Virus record (IMG/VR): IMGVR_UViG_3300030109_003718
Coordinates: 1-46,403 of that record
DNA length: 46,403 nt
Strand: one strand, 5' to 3'
From: a virus
Part shown: positions 24,641 to 34,597 of the stretch, one piece after another
Layout of the letters: every line of letters starts with the position of its first letter
Numbering within the stretch: the first letter of the stretch is position 1
The notes under the pieces: generated by a model
What the model saw: the letters and a program-made list of their open reading frames with translations, nothing else
Databases searched by the model: none
What the model was told of the DNA's origin: nothing
Program-made: the position numbers and the translations under genes

Positions 24641-25951
24641 ATGATGATGAAAAAGAACACAATACAAGGATACTTAGGAGGTGGGTATGTTCAACCTCTA
24701 GGTTATCAAACAGGTGGAAGGGCTAGTCAACTTATGGCTAGAATAATGGCTGGAAGAAAAGCTAAATTTGGTCAAGAAGCAATAGCTGATGCTACTGCCT
24801 CAGCTACAGCGGCAAAAGATAAAATCTTAGGATATGGTAAAGGGCTTGCGTCTTTAGCTGGTATTGCGGCTCCTTTGGTAGCAAATGCAATTCTTCCCGG
24901 TTCTGGATTACTTGCTGGTGCAATAGGTAAGGGTTTAGTAGTTGGAGGGCTAGGAGCTTTAGGTAGGTTTACAGGGGAAAAATTAGGTGAAAAACTGTCT
25001 GATGCACCAGAGACTCCAAAGCCGGGAACTTGGGGTCAAGAACAATTAAGTAAAATAAGAGATTATAGGGAAGGCTTAAGAGACGATAGTCTTGAAAGGT
25101 CTTTGGCTTCTGGAGCTGTTGCTGGTGTTACTGCTGGAGTTGGTGACAAATTAAAAACATTAAAAGCTGGTCAAAAGGCGGCTAGTGATTTTAAAAATGT
25201 GGCTACAGCGGCTGGGGATACGGCTAGGGCTAGTGAGCTTTATCAGCAGTCAGGCGATACTGGAAAGTTACTTGGAAACATAATGGGTGTTAGTGATGGC
25301 TATACTCCTACAAATGCTCCAATAGCTGACTTTTTATCTAATCAAAGATATAGTTATGAACCCACAAGTCAAGGAATGGGGTATTATCTAGACGACCTAG
25401 TGCCTAATCAAAACACTTTATTCGCAGGCAACCAACAAGGTGGTATGATTGGATACCAACAAGGGGGGTTGCATAGATTAATGGATGTAGCCCAATCTAG
25501 GAGGCTAGAAGGAGCAAAACAACAAGAAAGCATGGAACGAAATCGAGAAGGTGGGTTGACAGTCTCTGCTAAATTATTATCATTATTGTCTGGAGCTAAT
25601 AAAGGGCAAGAACAAATTGAAGACATAGAACAAAGTGATGCTCCTATGGTAGATATGGAAGAAGTTTTGTCTAGTAAACTTGGGAAATCTTTTGGTAGCT
25701 ATCCAGATGCAATAGGAGCTAGAAATAAAAGGCTTGTATCTGATTATGGTAGCATAGACAATGCTTACGATTTACTAAGAAAAGGAGAAATATCTAGCGA
25801 TATTTTGAATAAAGAACGAGATGCATTTATAAATTACGGCAATAAGAAAGGACTGGTTGGATACATGAGAGGCGGTATGACACCTCAAAGAAATAATTAC
25901 AGGGGAGGAGGCTTAATAAGCATGGTTCCTTTTGCTAGGAGGATAGTATAA
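24641..25951 (+). CDS. Glycine-rich virion protein, possibly internal, 436 aa
   Basis: The protein has a hydrophobic, Ala/Gly-rich region at about residues 60-110 (AGIAAPLVANAILPGSGLLAG) that could insert into a membrane. It also carries repeated G-Y-x(2)-G-G units: GYLGGGY and GYQTGG at the start, IGYQQGG at about residues 270-277 and GYMRGG near the end. I recall this G-Y-x-x-G-G pattern in marine podovirus internal proteins, though its meaning is unknown. Position between tail and large internal proteins suggests ejection with the DNA. Confidence 0.55.
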   Translation: MMMKKNTIQGYLGGGYVQPLGYQTGGRASQLMARIMAGRKAKFGQEAIADATASATAAKDKILGYGKGLASLAGIAAPLVANAILPGSGLLAGAIGKGLVVGGLGALGRFTGEKLGEKLSDAPETPKPGTWGQEQLSKIRDYREGLRDDSLERSLASGAVAGVTAGVGDKLKTLKAGQKAASDFKNVATAAGDTARASELYQQSGDTGKLLGNIMGVSDGYTPTNAPIADFLSNQRYSYEPTSQGMGYYLDDLVPNQNTLFAGNQQGGMIGYQQGGLHRLMDVAQSRRLEGAKQQESMERNREGGLTVSAKLLSLLSGANKGQEQIEDIEQSDAPMVDMEEVLSSKLGKSFGSYPDAIGARNKRLVSDYGSIDNAYDLLRKGEISSDILNKERDAFINYGNKKGLVGYMRGGMTPQRNNYRGGGLISMVPFARRIV

Positions 25952-27036
25952 TGTATTTTGGAAACGACCCAAGACCCGGAGATAATAAAACAAAACCTAT
26001 TTATGTTGAAAATGATGAATATGTTATTAATAGAAATGCCTCTAGAAAACACAAGAATTTATTGGATTATATTAATTATGTAGATGAACCTAGGTTTGAT
26101 AATGAAGAAATGGGTGACTCTGCAATAAACGAAGCTATTGCTCTTAATACCCTTTCTGAAGTAGGTATGCAAGAAGGTGGGAAAACAGGTTACACAGAAG
26201 GTGGAAAAATAGAAGATAAAAGAGACCGTAAAGGTGGATATTCTCTTGGTGTTAAAGATTACTATGCTCAAGCTTTAGGAGAGTTTGAAAAGATGGGTGA
26301 CTTTGTTGGTGGGGCTACTGGTTCTAATAGAAGAGATATATTAGAGGCGGCTCAAGAAGCTGGGCAAATTATGGAAACTCAAGAAGCTTTAGACGCATTG
26401 CAATTAATAGCAAATAGACATCAGCAAGGTACTATGAATGTTATGGCTAACCCAAACAACTTAAAAGCAGTAAAGGGATACGCATATGGTGGCTCAACAA
26501 CTGAAGACTTGTATGAGACATTTGGAAGTAAGCTTACCTATGGAGCAGATAGAGCGGATTTTGAAAAGGGTTATGGTACTCCAGATGTGTCTGGGTTTTT
26601 AGACGCAAGGCAATCTATGGGTACTAGAGGAAGACAAGACTTAAAAAATATAAGACAACAGCAAGCTGGGGCATTATTCCAAGACCCAACAGCAACAACT
26701 CAAGCATATCAATCTTATGAAACCGGAACTAAACAAGCGCTAGATAAAGCTTTAGAGCAATCTGAGTTAGCTGGTTTAAGTTATCTAGCTGATGTAGAAA
26801 ATCAAGGCGCTAGTTTTGATGAGGGATACACAGGTATTAATGAGAATGTTGAAGCTATGAGAAGAACAGGGCAAGGAGGAGCAGGGCAAAGCGGTTTTTC
26901 AGCAGGGGCTTCTACTCCAGACGGTCAAGGAACATTCCCTCAATACGACCCTTTTACTGAAAACAATACATTTACAGCTCCAAACGGAAATGTATTTAAT
27001 TGGGATACAAACAGCAATCAATGGTATGAAGTATAA
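25951..27036 (+). CDS. Virion protein with EYVINR motif, 361 aa
   Basis: Near the N-terminus is a motif V-E-N-D-E-Y-V-I-N-R-N-A-S-x-K followed by LLDYINYV. This matches a G-E-[FY]-V-[IVM]-[NR]-x(1-4)-A-x(2)-K segment that I associate with internal or tape-measure-like tail proteins. Later residues include GKTGYTEGGK and GYAYGGS, again G-Y-x-x-G-G-type. The C-terminal half is glutamine-rich and low in complexity, ending NGNVFNWDTNSNQWYEV. It is coupled to the previous gene by TAATG. Confidence 0.5.
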   Translation: MYFGNDPRPGDNKTKPIYVENDEYVINRNASRKHKNLLDYINYVDEPRFDNEEMGDSAINEAIALNTLSEVGMQEGGKTGYTEGGKIEDKRDRKGGYSLGVKDYYAQALGEFEKMGDFVGGATGSNRRDILEAAQEAGQIMETQEALDALQLIANRHQQGTMNVMANPNNLKAVKGYAYGGSTTEDLYETFGSKLTYGADRADFEKGYGTPDVSGFLDARQSMGTRGRQDLKNIRQQQAGALFQDPTATTQAYQSYETGTKQALDKALEQSELAGLSYLADVENQGASFDEGYTGINENVEAMRRTGQGGAGQSGFSAGASTPDGQGTFPQYDPFTENNTFTAPNGNVFNWDTNSNQWYEV

Positions 27037-27048
27037 CAGGAGAATATA

Positions 27049-28452
27049 ATGGCATTACCAAGAATAGTATTAGAAAAAGCACCAACTGGATTAGATGTAT
27101 TATTTGAAGAAGCCGCTAAGGTTGCGGCTCAATATGCTGACCCAGAATACCAAATAAGAAAACAAGAATCAGATGCTAGGATAAGATTCCAAAATCAAAA
27201 AGAAGATAGAGAACAGGCTCTACTTCAGTTAGAACAAAATAAAGACTTAAGAGAAGATAGGTATACCAATATTCAAATAGAGAATGAAAAAAATAAAGCC
27301 GGAAGAGAAGAAACTAAATTTAACAATGATGTCCTTAGTAAAAAAAGAGAACAGAACTTAGATGATTTTAGTTTAGTATATAACGAAGAAAACGCAGGAA
27401 CTATGGATGGCATAGCTATAGCAGAAAGCTGGCTTTCAACAGCTAAAAATTTAACACCTAATACTTTAAACGCTATAACTAAAAAAATTGAAACAGATAA
27501 AGAATCGTTAAGAAGAAAAAATGAGATTACTGATAACCTAGGTAATGAATTAGCTTTAATGCTACCTAGCTATACATACGATGGTACTCAACGAAGTAGA
27601 GATTTTGTAAATGCAAATGCGGATATAATGTTAAAAAACGCAGTTTCTACAAAATATCTTGGTAGTATGTCACCTAATGTTCAAGCTATGTATAAACAGG
27701 ATATGAGCGACCTTTCTAATTTAATTAAATACGGTTTTGAATATATGAACAATAACGAAGAAAGGCAAAAATTTTACCTGCAAACACTTGCCCCAGCTTA
27801 TGAAAATTTAATGGAGCAATACGGAGATTATGATGTGGGTGCACCAGCAGTAGAAGGATTGCTACGTAATGCAGGTTATGAGTTTAAAGGTGAAAATATA
27901 GATTTAGAGACGATTAAAAAAATAGAGACAGGAGAAGGTGAAGCTGTGATAGAAGATATTGACCCAGATAAAGTAAAAACTGGATTTTTATCATTCCTCC
28001 TTGACCCTGAAGGTACTAAAGAAGTTATAAAAAGTAAACCCGGTCAAGCAAAAAGATTAAGAGATGAATTATCAAAGTTAAATAGGTTACAATCTAATAG
28101 ACCAGTAATAATGGCTGGAGAACCAATACCATCTACTAAAAAAGAATCTAAATACCAAGAACAAAGAAGTAAATTAATAAACGATATTGCTGGTAAGTAC
28201 GACCCAAATACTCAAAGATTTACAGACCCTAATTTTGAAAAAGCTTTTAATAGAATGGTAGGGGATAATAAAGAATTGTATTACTCTTTATTACAAGATA
28301 TGTTTCCAGTTGGAAGTACGGTAGTTAGAAATTTAGATATAGATGACCCTAAAGCTTATGAAGGTGGAGAAGATATATCACCAGCAAAAGCATCTGGTGA
28401 CCCTGTTGAGTTTTACAGAAGACTTCCATTTGGACGAAACCCATTTGAGTAA
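27049..28452 (+). CDS. Coiled-coil virion protein, 467 aa
   Basis: The 467-residue protein has a strongly charged coiled coil at residues 40-105 (RIRFQNQKEDREQALLQLEQNKD). A long helical region follows (about 130-260) and a C-terminal region rich in Lys and Pro. It starts after an AGGAG ribosome-binding site 12 bases from the previous gene. Its position just before the very large internal protein suggests an internal core or ejection component. Confidence 0.55.
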   Translation: MALPRIVLEKAPTGLDVLFEEAAKVAAQYADPEYQIRKQESDARIRFQNQKEDREQALLQLEQNKDLREDRYTNIQIENEKNKAGREETKFNNDVLSKKREQNLDDFSLVYNEENAGTMDGIAIAESWLSTAKNLTPNTLNAITKKIETDKESLRRKNEITDNLGNELALMLPSYTYDGTQRSRDFVNANADIMLKNAVSTKYLGSMSPNVQAMYKQDMSDLSNLIKYGFEYMNNNEERQKFYLQTLAPAYENLMEQYGDYDVGAPAVEGLLRNAGYEFKGENIDLETIKKIETGEGEAVIEDIDPDKVKTGFLSFLLDPEGTKEVIKSKPGQAKRLRDELSKLNRLQSNRPVIMAGEPIPSTKKESKYQEQRSKLINDIAGKYDPNTQRFTDPNFEKAFNRMVGDNKELYYSLLQDMFPVGSTVVRNLDIDDPKAYEGGEDISPAKASGDPVEFYRRLPFGRNPFE

Positions 28453-28454
28453 AT

Positions 28455-31400
28455 ATGAATAAGCAAAAACTATTAAATACCTACAGAAGTAAATACCCCT
28501 CATTATCAAACTATGATGACGATAGGCTTTTTTCAGCTTTAATAAAAAAGTTTCCAGAGTACAAAACTCAACTAGATAATCCTTACATAGTTCAATCAAC
28601 GGACGCTCTAAACAAATTACCTAATTTTATTAAAGATGCTTATGGTAAATCTATAACTGGAATAGCAGAAGAAATGTCTACTGGTAAAAAACGATTTGAT
28701 TTATCTGGATATGAACCATCTGTTCTGGCGGACATAGGTTCTGAGTTAGCTAGTTTTATAATGCCTCTTGACTTACTTACTACTGTAGCAGGAGGAGGTA
28801 TAGGTGGAGCGGCTGTAAAAGCAACTGCTACAAAATACCTAACTAAAAAATTTGTACAAAATGGAGTAAAAGGTTCTGTTGCACGAACTATAGCGGCTAA
28901 ACAAGCTTCTAATGTTGGAAAAGCTACAGTTGGTCTAGCATCATACGAGGGTCTTAAAAGTGGAGTAACTCAAAAATTTGAGACTGGAGATATACAACCA
29001 GATAAAGTTGTTAAAGATGCTATGTCAGGAGCCTTATTAGGTGGCTCTACTGCTGGCACAGGAGCTTACTTAAGCACTAAAGGGTATAGCACAATTACTA
29101 AAGTGTTAGCAGAAACTGGTGTTTTAGGAACAACTATTCCTTTGTCTGAAGGAAACTTACCAAATCCACAAGACTATATAAATGCGGCTGGTATGATTAT
29201 GGGTTTAAAAAGCGTAGGTGGTGCATTACATTCTCCTAGATTATTAAAAGAACTTTACGACAAAGGTAGAACTGGAGTTAAAAAAGCTAGAGGAACTGGT
29301 TTTACAACAGAATTAGTAGATAAACAATTAGCTAGAGAGTTTGGTGTAGCTGAAGGAAAGCTAAGTAACATAGCAAGAAGGCAATCAGAAACTTATGTAG
29401 ACGCTAAAGGTAATAAGTGGAATATTATAAGTCCAGAAAATAGAAAGAAAATTAAAATAGTAAACTACAATACTGGAGAAAGTAAAGTTATTAAAGATAC
29501 AGATTTTTCTCTTCAATATAGATTGGACAGTGAAAAGAATATACCTGTGTCTAAAATATTAGACGTAAGAAGAAATAACTTAAACACATTAGAAAAGTCT
29601 TTAGGGTTGGATAATAGCAAAAAACAATCACTAAGAACTAGTTCTATGAAAAAATCTAAAAGTAAAACTTTGTCAAATGTAGACCCTAAGAAAAATGGAG
29701 TTGGCTTGGAAGATATGGACGGTGCTGAGTTAGACAAATATAGAAACATTTTATTACAAAGAAAGTCTATTAACGAATCTATAGATAGATTAAAAAACAA
29801 AGGCTGGGTAACACAAGAAGCTAAGTTTTCTATATTTAAAGAAGATTTTTTTCCAAAACCTATTAAGGGAATGATAGAAGGATTAACTAGGGCTAAGTAC
29901 AGAGGTTCTCAAAAAGCTCCTGTTAGAAAATACTTTAATAACGTTGGTCAGTATACAACAGATAGAGAATCTTTAAACGGTGAATATTTAGGAAGGTTAA
30001 TGCAAACTGGTTTATTTAGCCCTACTAAAAAACAAATATCTAAATTTAAAGCTAGAGGTTTGACTAACGAACAAGCTGAAGATGCTTACTATGAGCGTTT
30101 ATACGATATGGTTAAAGAAGGTAAAATGCCAGAAATAAATTCTATTACATCTTTAATAGCGCAAAGGTTTACTTCTACTGGTGGTCAAATGCCGGGATTC
30201 CAACAGAACTATGTTCCAGATATGCTTAAAAAAGATTTAGCAGATATTATATTTGATGATATGCTTAAAGTATTTGACAAGAAAAGCAACATAGCTAGGG
30301 TTTTAAATACTGATTTTAATTACACAGATAATGATTTTATATTATCTATGGTTTCAAACCCAGATAAATGGATATCAAAAAACAAAGATGTTGCTATATA
30401 CTTAAATGATTTAATAAAAAAATCTATGTCTCAATATAAAACACAGACAAGAAACTTAATTAATGCAAATCTACAAAGTGGTTCTAGCTTAGAATATCTT
30501 AAAGCATTTCAGCAAGTAAGCAATGGTTTATCTGATGAGTTATTTACAACTATGGGTAATTTAGAAAAAGCAAAGAAATTTAAAATACCAGATGAATTAA
30601 AAGAAAAAAACTTAAAAACATTGTTAAGTAGATATGCTACTAAAGCCGCAGATAGAACTGCTTTTATAAAAAACTTTGGAACAAAGGGTGAAAAGTATAA
30701 AGCTTTGTTAAAAAAAGCTGAGTCAGATGACGCTAGAATTATGAGTACTATACATCACCATGTCAAGGGAGACATAGAATATCACAGTGCTTATAATTAT
30801 AGACCAAACACAAAACAAGTTTTTCAAAAAGTTATGGAGTTTGAAACTGCATCTAAAATTGGTTTAGGTTACGCTCCATTATTAAACGTAACTCAGCCTA
30901 CTATTTCAACCGCTTTAGAAGCTGGTTACTTGCCATTTTTCAAAGGTCTAATTTCGTTAAATAACAAAAAAACAAGAGAGTTAATAGAAAGGTCTGGTGC
31001 AACTAACTACTCAATGTTTACAGAAATGATGGGGCATAGTCAAAGAAAGGACTTGTCTAGTAAAGTAGCTAGTGCCTTAGCTAAGTATAGTGGTTTTACA
31101 GGAATTAATAAAATGAATCAAATTACAGCCGCCGCTACTGCCAAAGTTTTTGTAGATGATTTATTTAAAATAGTTAAAGGTAGAGGAATAAGAGGTAAGA
31201 TAAAAGCTAGTAGAGGTTGGGCTTCTACAAAATTACAAAAATTAGGAGTCAACCCTAATCAAAAAAGACTGACAGATAAAGATTATATTATAGCTATGTC
31301 TAACTTTGCAAGAAAATCACAGCTACAAAAAGATATACTAGAAGACCCTATATTATTTAATGACCCTAGAGCTAGAATGTTTACACAATTTAAAAGATTT

Positions 31401-32150
31401 GGTCTTAGACAGTATAATTACTTAAAAGATATAATGGTATCTGATTTAAGTAGGGGTAATTTTATGCCTCTTATTAGATTAGGAATAGCTGGATTTGCAG
31501 GTGGTACTATAGCTAATAAATCTAAAGCTTGGATGAAAGGTGCTTTGTCAGGAGAAACGGTGTACTCTCCAGACCAAAAAATACCAGAAGACTTAATGGA
31601 AATTGTAGATAATTTATCTGCTGTAGGGGCATTTGGATTTATGGGTGATGCAATTTCTGCTAGCATGGAAGAAGGTAAAACGTATTCTAACTCAATAAAG
31701 TTTTTTGCATACGCTCCTTTTATGTCAGACTTAGACCATTTATTTACTAAGTTTATACCAGCTATAGAAAGAGATTTTGAAATGTATGAAAGAGATGCAT
31801 TCTCAAGAATGCCTACTAGACTTTTAAGAGCTACTGGTTCATCTTTCTTAAGAGAAATTTCTAAAATACGTGAAGGCTCAGAAACTATTGGAGGGCTAAA
31901 ATTTCCTTTTTCTGTAGAAACAGAAGGTATGAATTTAGATAGAATAAAATCTATTAGAGCTAGAAGAGTAGATAAGATTTTAACAATGTTAGAAAAAGCT
32001 GGCGAAGAAAAAGATTATGAAAAAGCGTATGAAGAAGTAAAAGCTTTTAATAAATCTTTTCCCAAGTTTCCAATATTAATGTCAGATATTAACATGAAGA
32101 AAATAATGAAAAGAAAAATGAGACGTTATAAAAAAAGAGCACTTGGTTAA
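28455..32150 (+). CDS. Very large internal virion/ejection protein, 1231 aa
   Basis: The 1231-residue protein is the largest in the window. It contains Gly/Ala-rich segments that could cross a membrane (residues 95-125, 190-215 and about 1005-1030, the last LIRLGIAGFAGGTIANKSKAW). The rest is mostly helical and basic (RKMRRYKKRALG at the end). Size, position after tail genes and composition match podovirus internal core proteins that are ejected to form a channel for DNA entry. No lytic transglycosylase motif is obvious. Confidence 0.65.
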   Translation: MNKQKLLNTYRSKYPSLSNYDDDRLFSALIKKFPEYKTQLDNPYIVQSTDALNKLPNFIKDAYGKSITGIAEEMSTGKKRFDLSGYEPSVLADIGSELASFIMPLDLLTTVAGGGIGGAAVKATATKYLTKKFVQNGVKGSVARTIAAKQASNVGKATVGLASYEGLKSGVTQKFETGDIQPDKVVKDAMSGALLGGSTAGTGAYLSTKGYSTITKVLAETGVLGTTIPLSEGNLPNPQDYINAAGMIMGLKSVGGALHSPRLLKELYDKGRTGVKKARGTGFTTELVDKQLAREFGVAEGKLSNIARRQSETYVDAKGNKWNIISPENRKKIKIVNYNTGESKVIKDTDFSLQYRLDSEKNIPVSKILDVRRNNLNTLEKSLGLDNSKKQSLRTSSMKKSKSKTLSNVDPKKNGVGLEDMDGAELDKYRNILLQRKSINESIDRLKNKGWVTQEAKFSIFKEDFFPKPIKGMIEGLTRAKYRGSQKAPVRKYFNNVGQYTTDRESLNGEYLGRLMQTGLFSPTKKQISKFKARGLTNEQAEDAYYERLYDMVKEGKMPEINSITSLIAQRFTSTGGQMPGFQQNYVPDMLKKDLADIIFDDMLKVFDKKSNIARVLNTDFNYTDNDFILSMVSNPDKWISKNKDVAIYLNDLIKKSMSQYKTQTRNLINANLQSGSSLEYLKAFQQVSNGLSDELFTTMGNLEKAKKFKIPDELKEKNLKTLLSRYATKAADRTAFIKNFGTKGEKYKALLKKAESDDARIMSTIHHHVKGDIEYHSAYNYRPNTKQVFQKVMEFETASKIGLGYAPLLNVTQPTISTALEAGYLPFFKGLISLNNKKTRELIERSGATNYSMFTEMMGHSQRKDLSSKVASALAKYSGFTGINKMNQITAAATAKVFVDDLFKIVKGRGIRGKIKASRGWASTKLQKLGVNPNQKRLTDKDYIIAMSNFARKSQLQKDILEDPILFNDPRARMFTQFKRFGLRQYNYLKDIMVSDLSRGNFMPLIRLGIAGFAGGTIANKSKAWMKGALSGETVYSPDQKIPEDLMEIVDNLSAVGAFGFMGDAISASMEEGKTYSNSIKFFAYAPFMSDLDHLFTKFIPAIERDFEMYERDAFSRMPTRLLRATGSSFLREISKIREGSETIGGLKFPFSVETEGMNLDRIKSIRARRVDKILTMLEKAGEEKDYEKAYEEVKAFNKSFPKFPILMSDINMKKIMKRKMRRYKKRALG

Positions 32151-32152
32151 TA

Positions 32153-32902
32153 ATGTCTAACACAGTTAAAGGATATTTCGAACCTTCTTCTACTAAAGTT
32201 CATAGTAACATAGATGACTTAATATTACAAGCCGAACTAGATAAAAGACAATTTGGAGGAGTTAGCTATTATAAAGGTAGGCAAGAATCTCCAATAGACA
32301 TGATTAAGTATGCCAATTTTATGTCTAAAGCAAATATGCCAAAAGCCATATCAGAATTAAAAAGTGATATAACTCAAGAAGGTCAAGAAACATTATCAGA
32401 CTTAACCCAAGATGTTATAAGTAGAATGAAATTAGGTGATGCTCCTATGGGTATCATAGGATATATGTCAGGATATAATCCAAATCTCCTTGGACATTAC
32501 TCTCCTGCTAAAAATCCGCTACACGCTCCAGACACAATTAGAATTTTTGAGCCTCCAAGTGGTATCATTAGACAAACAATAAATAACATATCAAGGGATT
32601 ACCCAACAGAAACACTACTCCATGAACCTTTGCATGGTATTAATGTAGCAGACAGTATTCATCCTAGAGGACTATTATTTCACAAAAAACAAAAAGGTTT
32701 TACGACAAAGGACTTTAGGAGATACGAACAAAACATGATACAATCACTAAGTGATTATTTTGGAGGTAGAGAAAAAGTTTTTAAAGAAGCAGAAAAAATA
32801 TGGGAACCTAGACTTGATAAAACACGCTCACCAATTGACCGTGAAGCATACTTACGTAGACTTAATCCATACAATGCAATAGAAGATATTTTAAATCGTT
32901 AA
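32153..32902 (+). CDS. Putative HExxH metallopeptidase, last late gene, 249 aa
   Basis: The sequence contains LLHEPLHGINV, a zinc-binding HExxH motif (residues 162-166 approximately), in a protein with no membrane segment. An acidic residue for a third ligand is not clear. The enzyme might cleave a host or virion protein during ejection or maturation. Its TAA overlaps the stop of the minus-strand helicase gene, so the two blocks meet tail to tail. The IDREAYLRRLNPY end is well conserved-looking but not recognised. Confidence 0.5.
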   Translation: MSNTVKGYFEPSSTKVHSNIDDLILQAELDKRQFGGVSYYKGRQESPIDMIKYANFMSKANMPKAISELKSDITQEGQETLSDLTQDVISRMKLGDAPMGIIGYMSGYNPNLLGHYSPAKNPLHAPDTIRIFEPPSGIIRQTINNISRDYPTETLLHEPLHGINVADSIHPRGLLFHKKQKGFTTKDFRRYEQNMIQSLSDYFGGREKVFKEAEKIWEPRLDKTRSPIDREAYLRRLNPYNAIEDILNR

Positions 32903-34230
32903 AAAGGCTTAGGCGTACCACTTACATTATCTCCCATATTTTTAGCTATCTTAATAGCATCAGCTTCGCTATCAGTTACTAAGCAACTGTTACCATGATA
33001 CCCAACCTCGCATGAATTAGTACTACCGTATCTATTCTTAGCTACTATCAGCTCTAAATAACAATCACTATTACCATCATCTCCATACCTAGATACCCAA
33101 GGATAGTGAGAGAATACTACAATCTCTGCATCTTGCTCTAAGTTACCAGACTCAGCCAAGTCAGACAACCTAGGTACTCTATCATTTCTATGTTCCATGT
33201 TTCTATTCATCTGTGATACTAATATAACAGACATATTCTCAGCCTTAGCCAACCATTTATAACTACGGCTAACATCTCCTATCTTAAGACGTAAGTCACG
33301 TCTATCGTGAGTAGGGTATTCTATAAGACCTATATGGTCATCAATAACTACGTCTGGTTTTATTGCTTTTATTTCTCTAAATGTACCTTCCATATCTCTT
33401 ACGTTATCAAACATAAATAGTTTATCATTATAAATTTCAGATATAATAGACATTGTTTGTTCTAATGATACTTCATCTATCCCTACATTATTTCGTAGGT
33501 TTCTATATTGTATATATTTAGATTCCATAGCTATAAACTTCTTCATCATTTCTGTATTTGGCATTTCCCTATTAAACATAGCAACTTTTAATCCACGATG
33601 TACTAAATTTCTAGCAATGTTTGCTGATACTGTAGTCTTTGCATTCCCGGGTCTACCTGCTATAATAGTGATTTCACCTCTAGTCATACCGGTTATAACC
33701 CTATCTAATGTACCTATACCAGTTTGTATTTGAGTAGTAGAATTAAATATAGAATCCTTTGTATCTTGTAGTAATGAGTCTATATCAAAAGATACATTTG
33801 GCTGTAGCTTTATTATATTACTTATAGTTGTATGAGCTTCTTCTAATAAGTTATTAGTATTTAAAGACGTATCATTAATATTCTTTTTTATACCATGTAC
33901 TTGCTCATATAAAATTCTTCTTAAGTAATATGAATGTAATCTCTTAGCATACTCTACTGAACTAGCGGGGGAAATTACAGAGTCTAAAAATCCAGATATT
34001 TCATACTTAGAAGTATGACCGTCTACATCGTTCCCAACTTCTTCACATACAGTAACTAGGTCTATCTTTCCGTTTCTAGAATATAATCCATTGATAGCAT
34101 TCCATACTTTCTGATTAAAAGCAGAATAAAAGAATGTTTCATCAGGTATATATTGCTTTACTGAGTCTATGTATTCACTATCAGTTATAAGACATCCAAG
34201 TAAAGCTTTTTCTAGTTCTATACTTTTCAT
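32899..34230 (-). CDS. dnaB: Replicative DNA helicase, DnaB family
   Basis: The 443-residue protein has the DnaB N-terminal domain (residues 1-110, starting with MKSIELEKALLGCLI) and the RecA-like C-terminal ATPase. Walker A is GRPGNAKTT (192-200), Walker B VVIDD (294-298), and SQMNR (339-343) and DLAESGNLEQDA (357-368) are the H3/H4-type motifs. It unwinds DNA at the replication fork and would recruit the host primase, because no phage primase or polymerase is seen. It is the last gene of the leftward block. The gene directly upstream (34232-34597) may encode a loader. Confidence 0.93.
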   Translation of the reverse strand: MKSIELEKALLGCLITDSEYIDSVKQYIPDETFFYSAFNQKVWNAINGLYSRNGKIDLVTVCEEVGNDVDGHTSKYEISGFLDSVISPASSVEYAKRLHSYYLRRILYEQVHGIKKNINDTSLNTNNLLEEAHTTISNIIKLQPNVSFDIDSLLQDTKDSIFNSTTQIQTGIGTLDRVITGMTRGEITIIAGRPGNAKTTVSANIARNLVHRGLKVAMFNREMPNTEMMKKFIAMESKYIQYRNLRNNVGIDEVSLEQTMSIISEIYNDKLFMFDNVRDMEGTFREIKAIKPDVVIDDHIGLIEYPTHDRRDLRLKIGDVSRSYKWLAKAENMSVILVSQMNRNMEHRNDRVPRLSDLAESGNLEQDAEIVVFSHYPWVSRYGDDGNSDCYLELIVAKNRYGSTNSCEVGYHGNSCLVTDSEADAIKIAKNMGDNVSGTPKPF

Positions 34231-34231
34231 T

Positions 34232-34597
34232 TTAATCCTTTAGTTTAGGTGGGATTCTGTCTAAGTTTTTTCTTTCCCACTCTTTTCTTAACACAGCTTT
34301 CTTGCCTTCGTTTTTTATTATACCTGCTAAGTATTTTATGTTGTAACCTTGCTCAATCCCTCCCTTGTTTTGAAACTTATTAATAGATTCTAAAACAATA
34401 TCTCCATCTACTTGCTCTATATCAGCTAAAAACCCCGCTTCTACAACATTATCTATAGTCCAATGCTTAGACAAATCTTTTAAAACACTATCTACTGCTA
34501 TTAGTACTTTAGGAGACCTTGATAGTCTTAAAGAGTTTAATCTAATTTTAACGTTTTTTTTAGAAATAGTCTTATTACATAAAGGACACTTAGCCAT
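34232..34597 (-). CDS. Hypothetical zinc-containing protein, possible helicase loader
   Basis: From ATG 34597 the 121-residue protein starts MAKCPLCN (a CxxC pair), then a helical region with LAVDSVLKDLSKHW-like segments. Its C-terminal part, GYNIKYLAGIIKNEGKK, resembles the YxxGIIxN helix of small winged-helix replication proteins. Its place one base upstream of the helicase gene is typical of helicase loaders. A GTG start at 34609 would add four residues and sits close to a GGGGAG site. Function is a guess from context. Confidence 0.5.
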   Translation of the reverse strand: MAKCPLCNKTISKKNVKIRLNSLRLSRSPKVLIAVDSVLKDLSKHWTIDNVVEAGFLADIEQVDGDIVLESINKFQNKGGIEQGYNIKYLAGIIKNEGKKAVLRKEWERKNLDRIPPKLKD

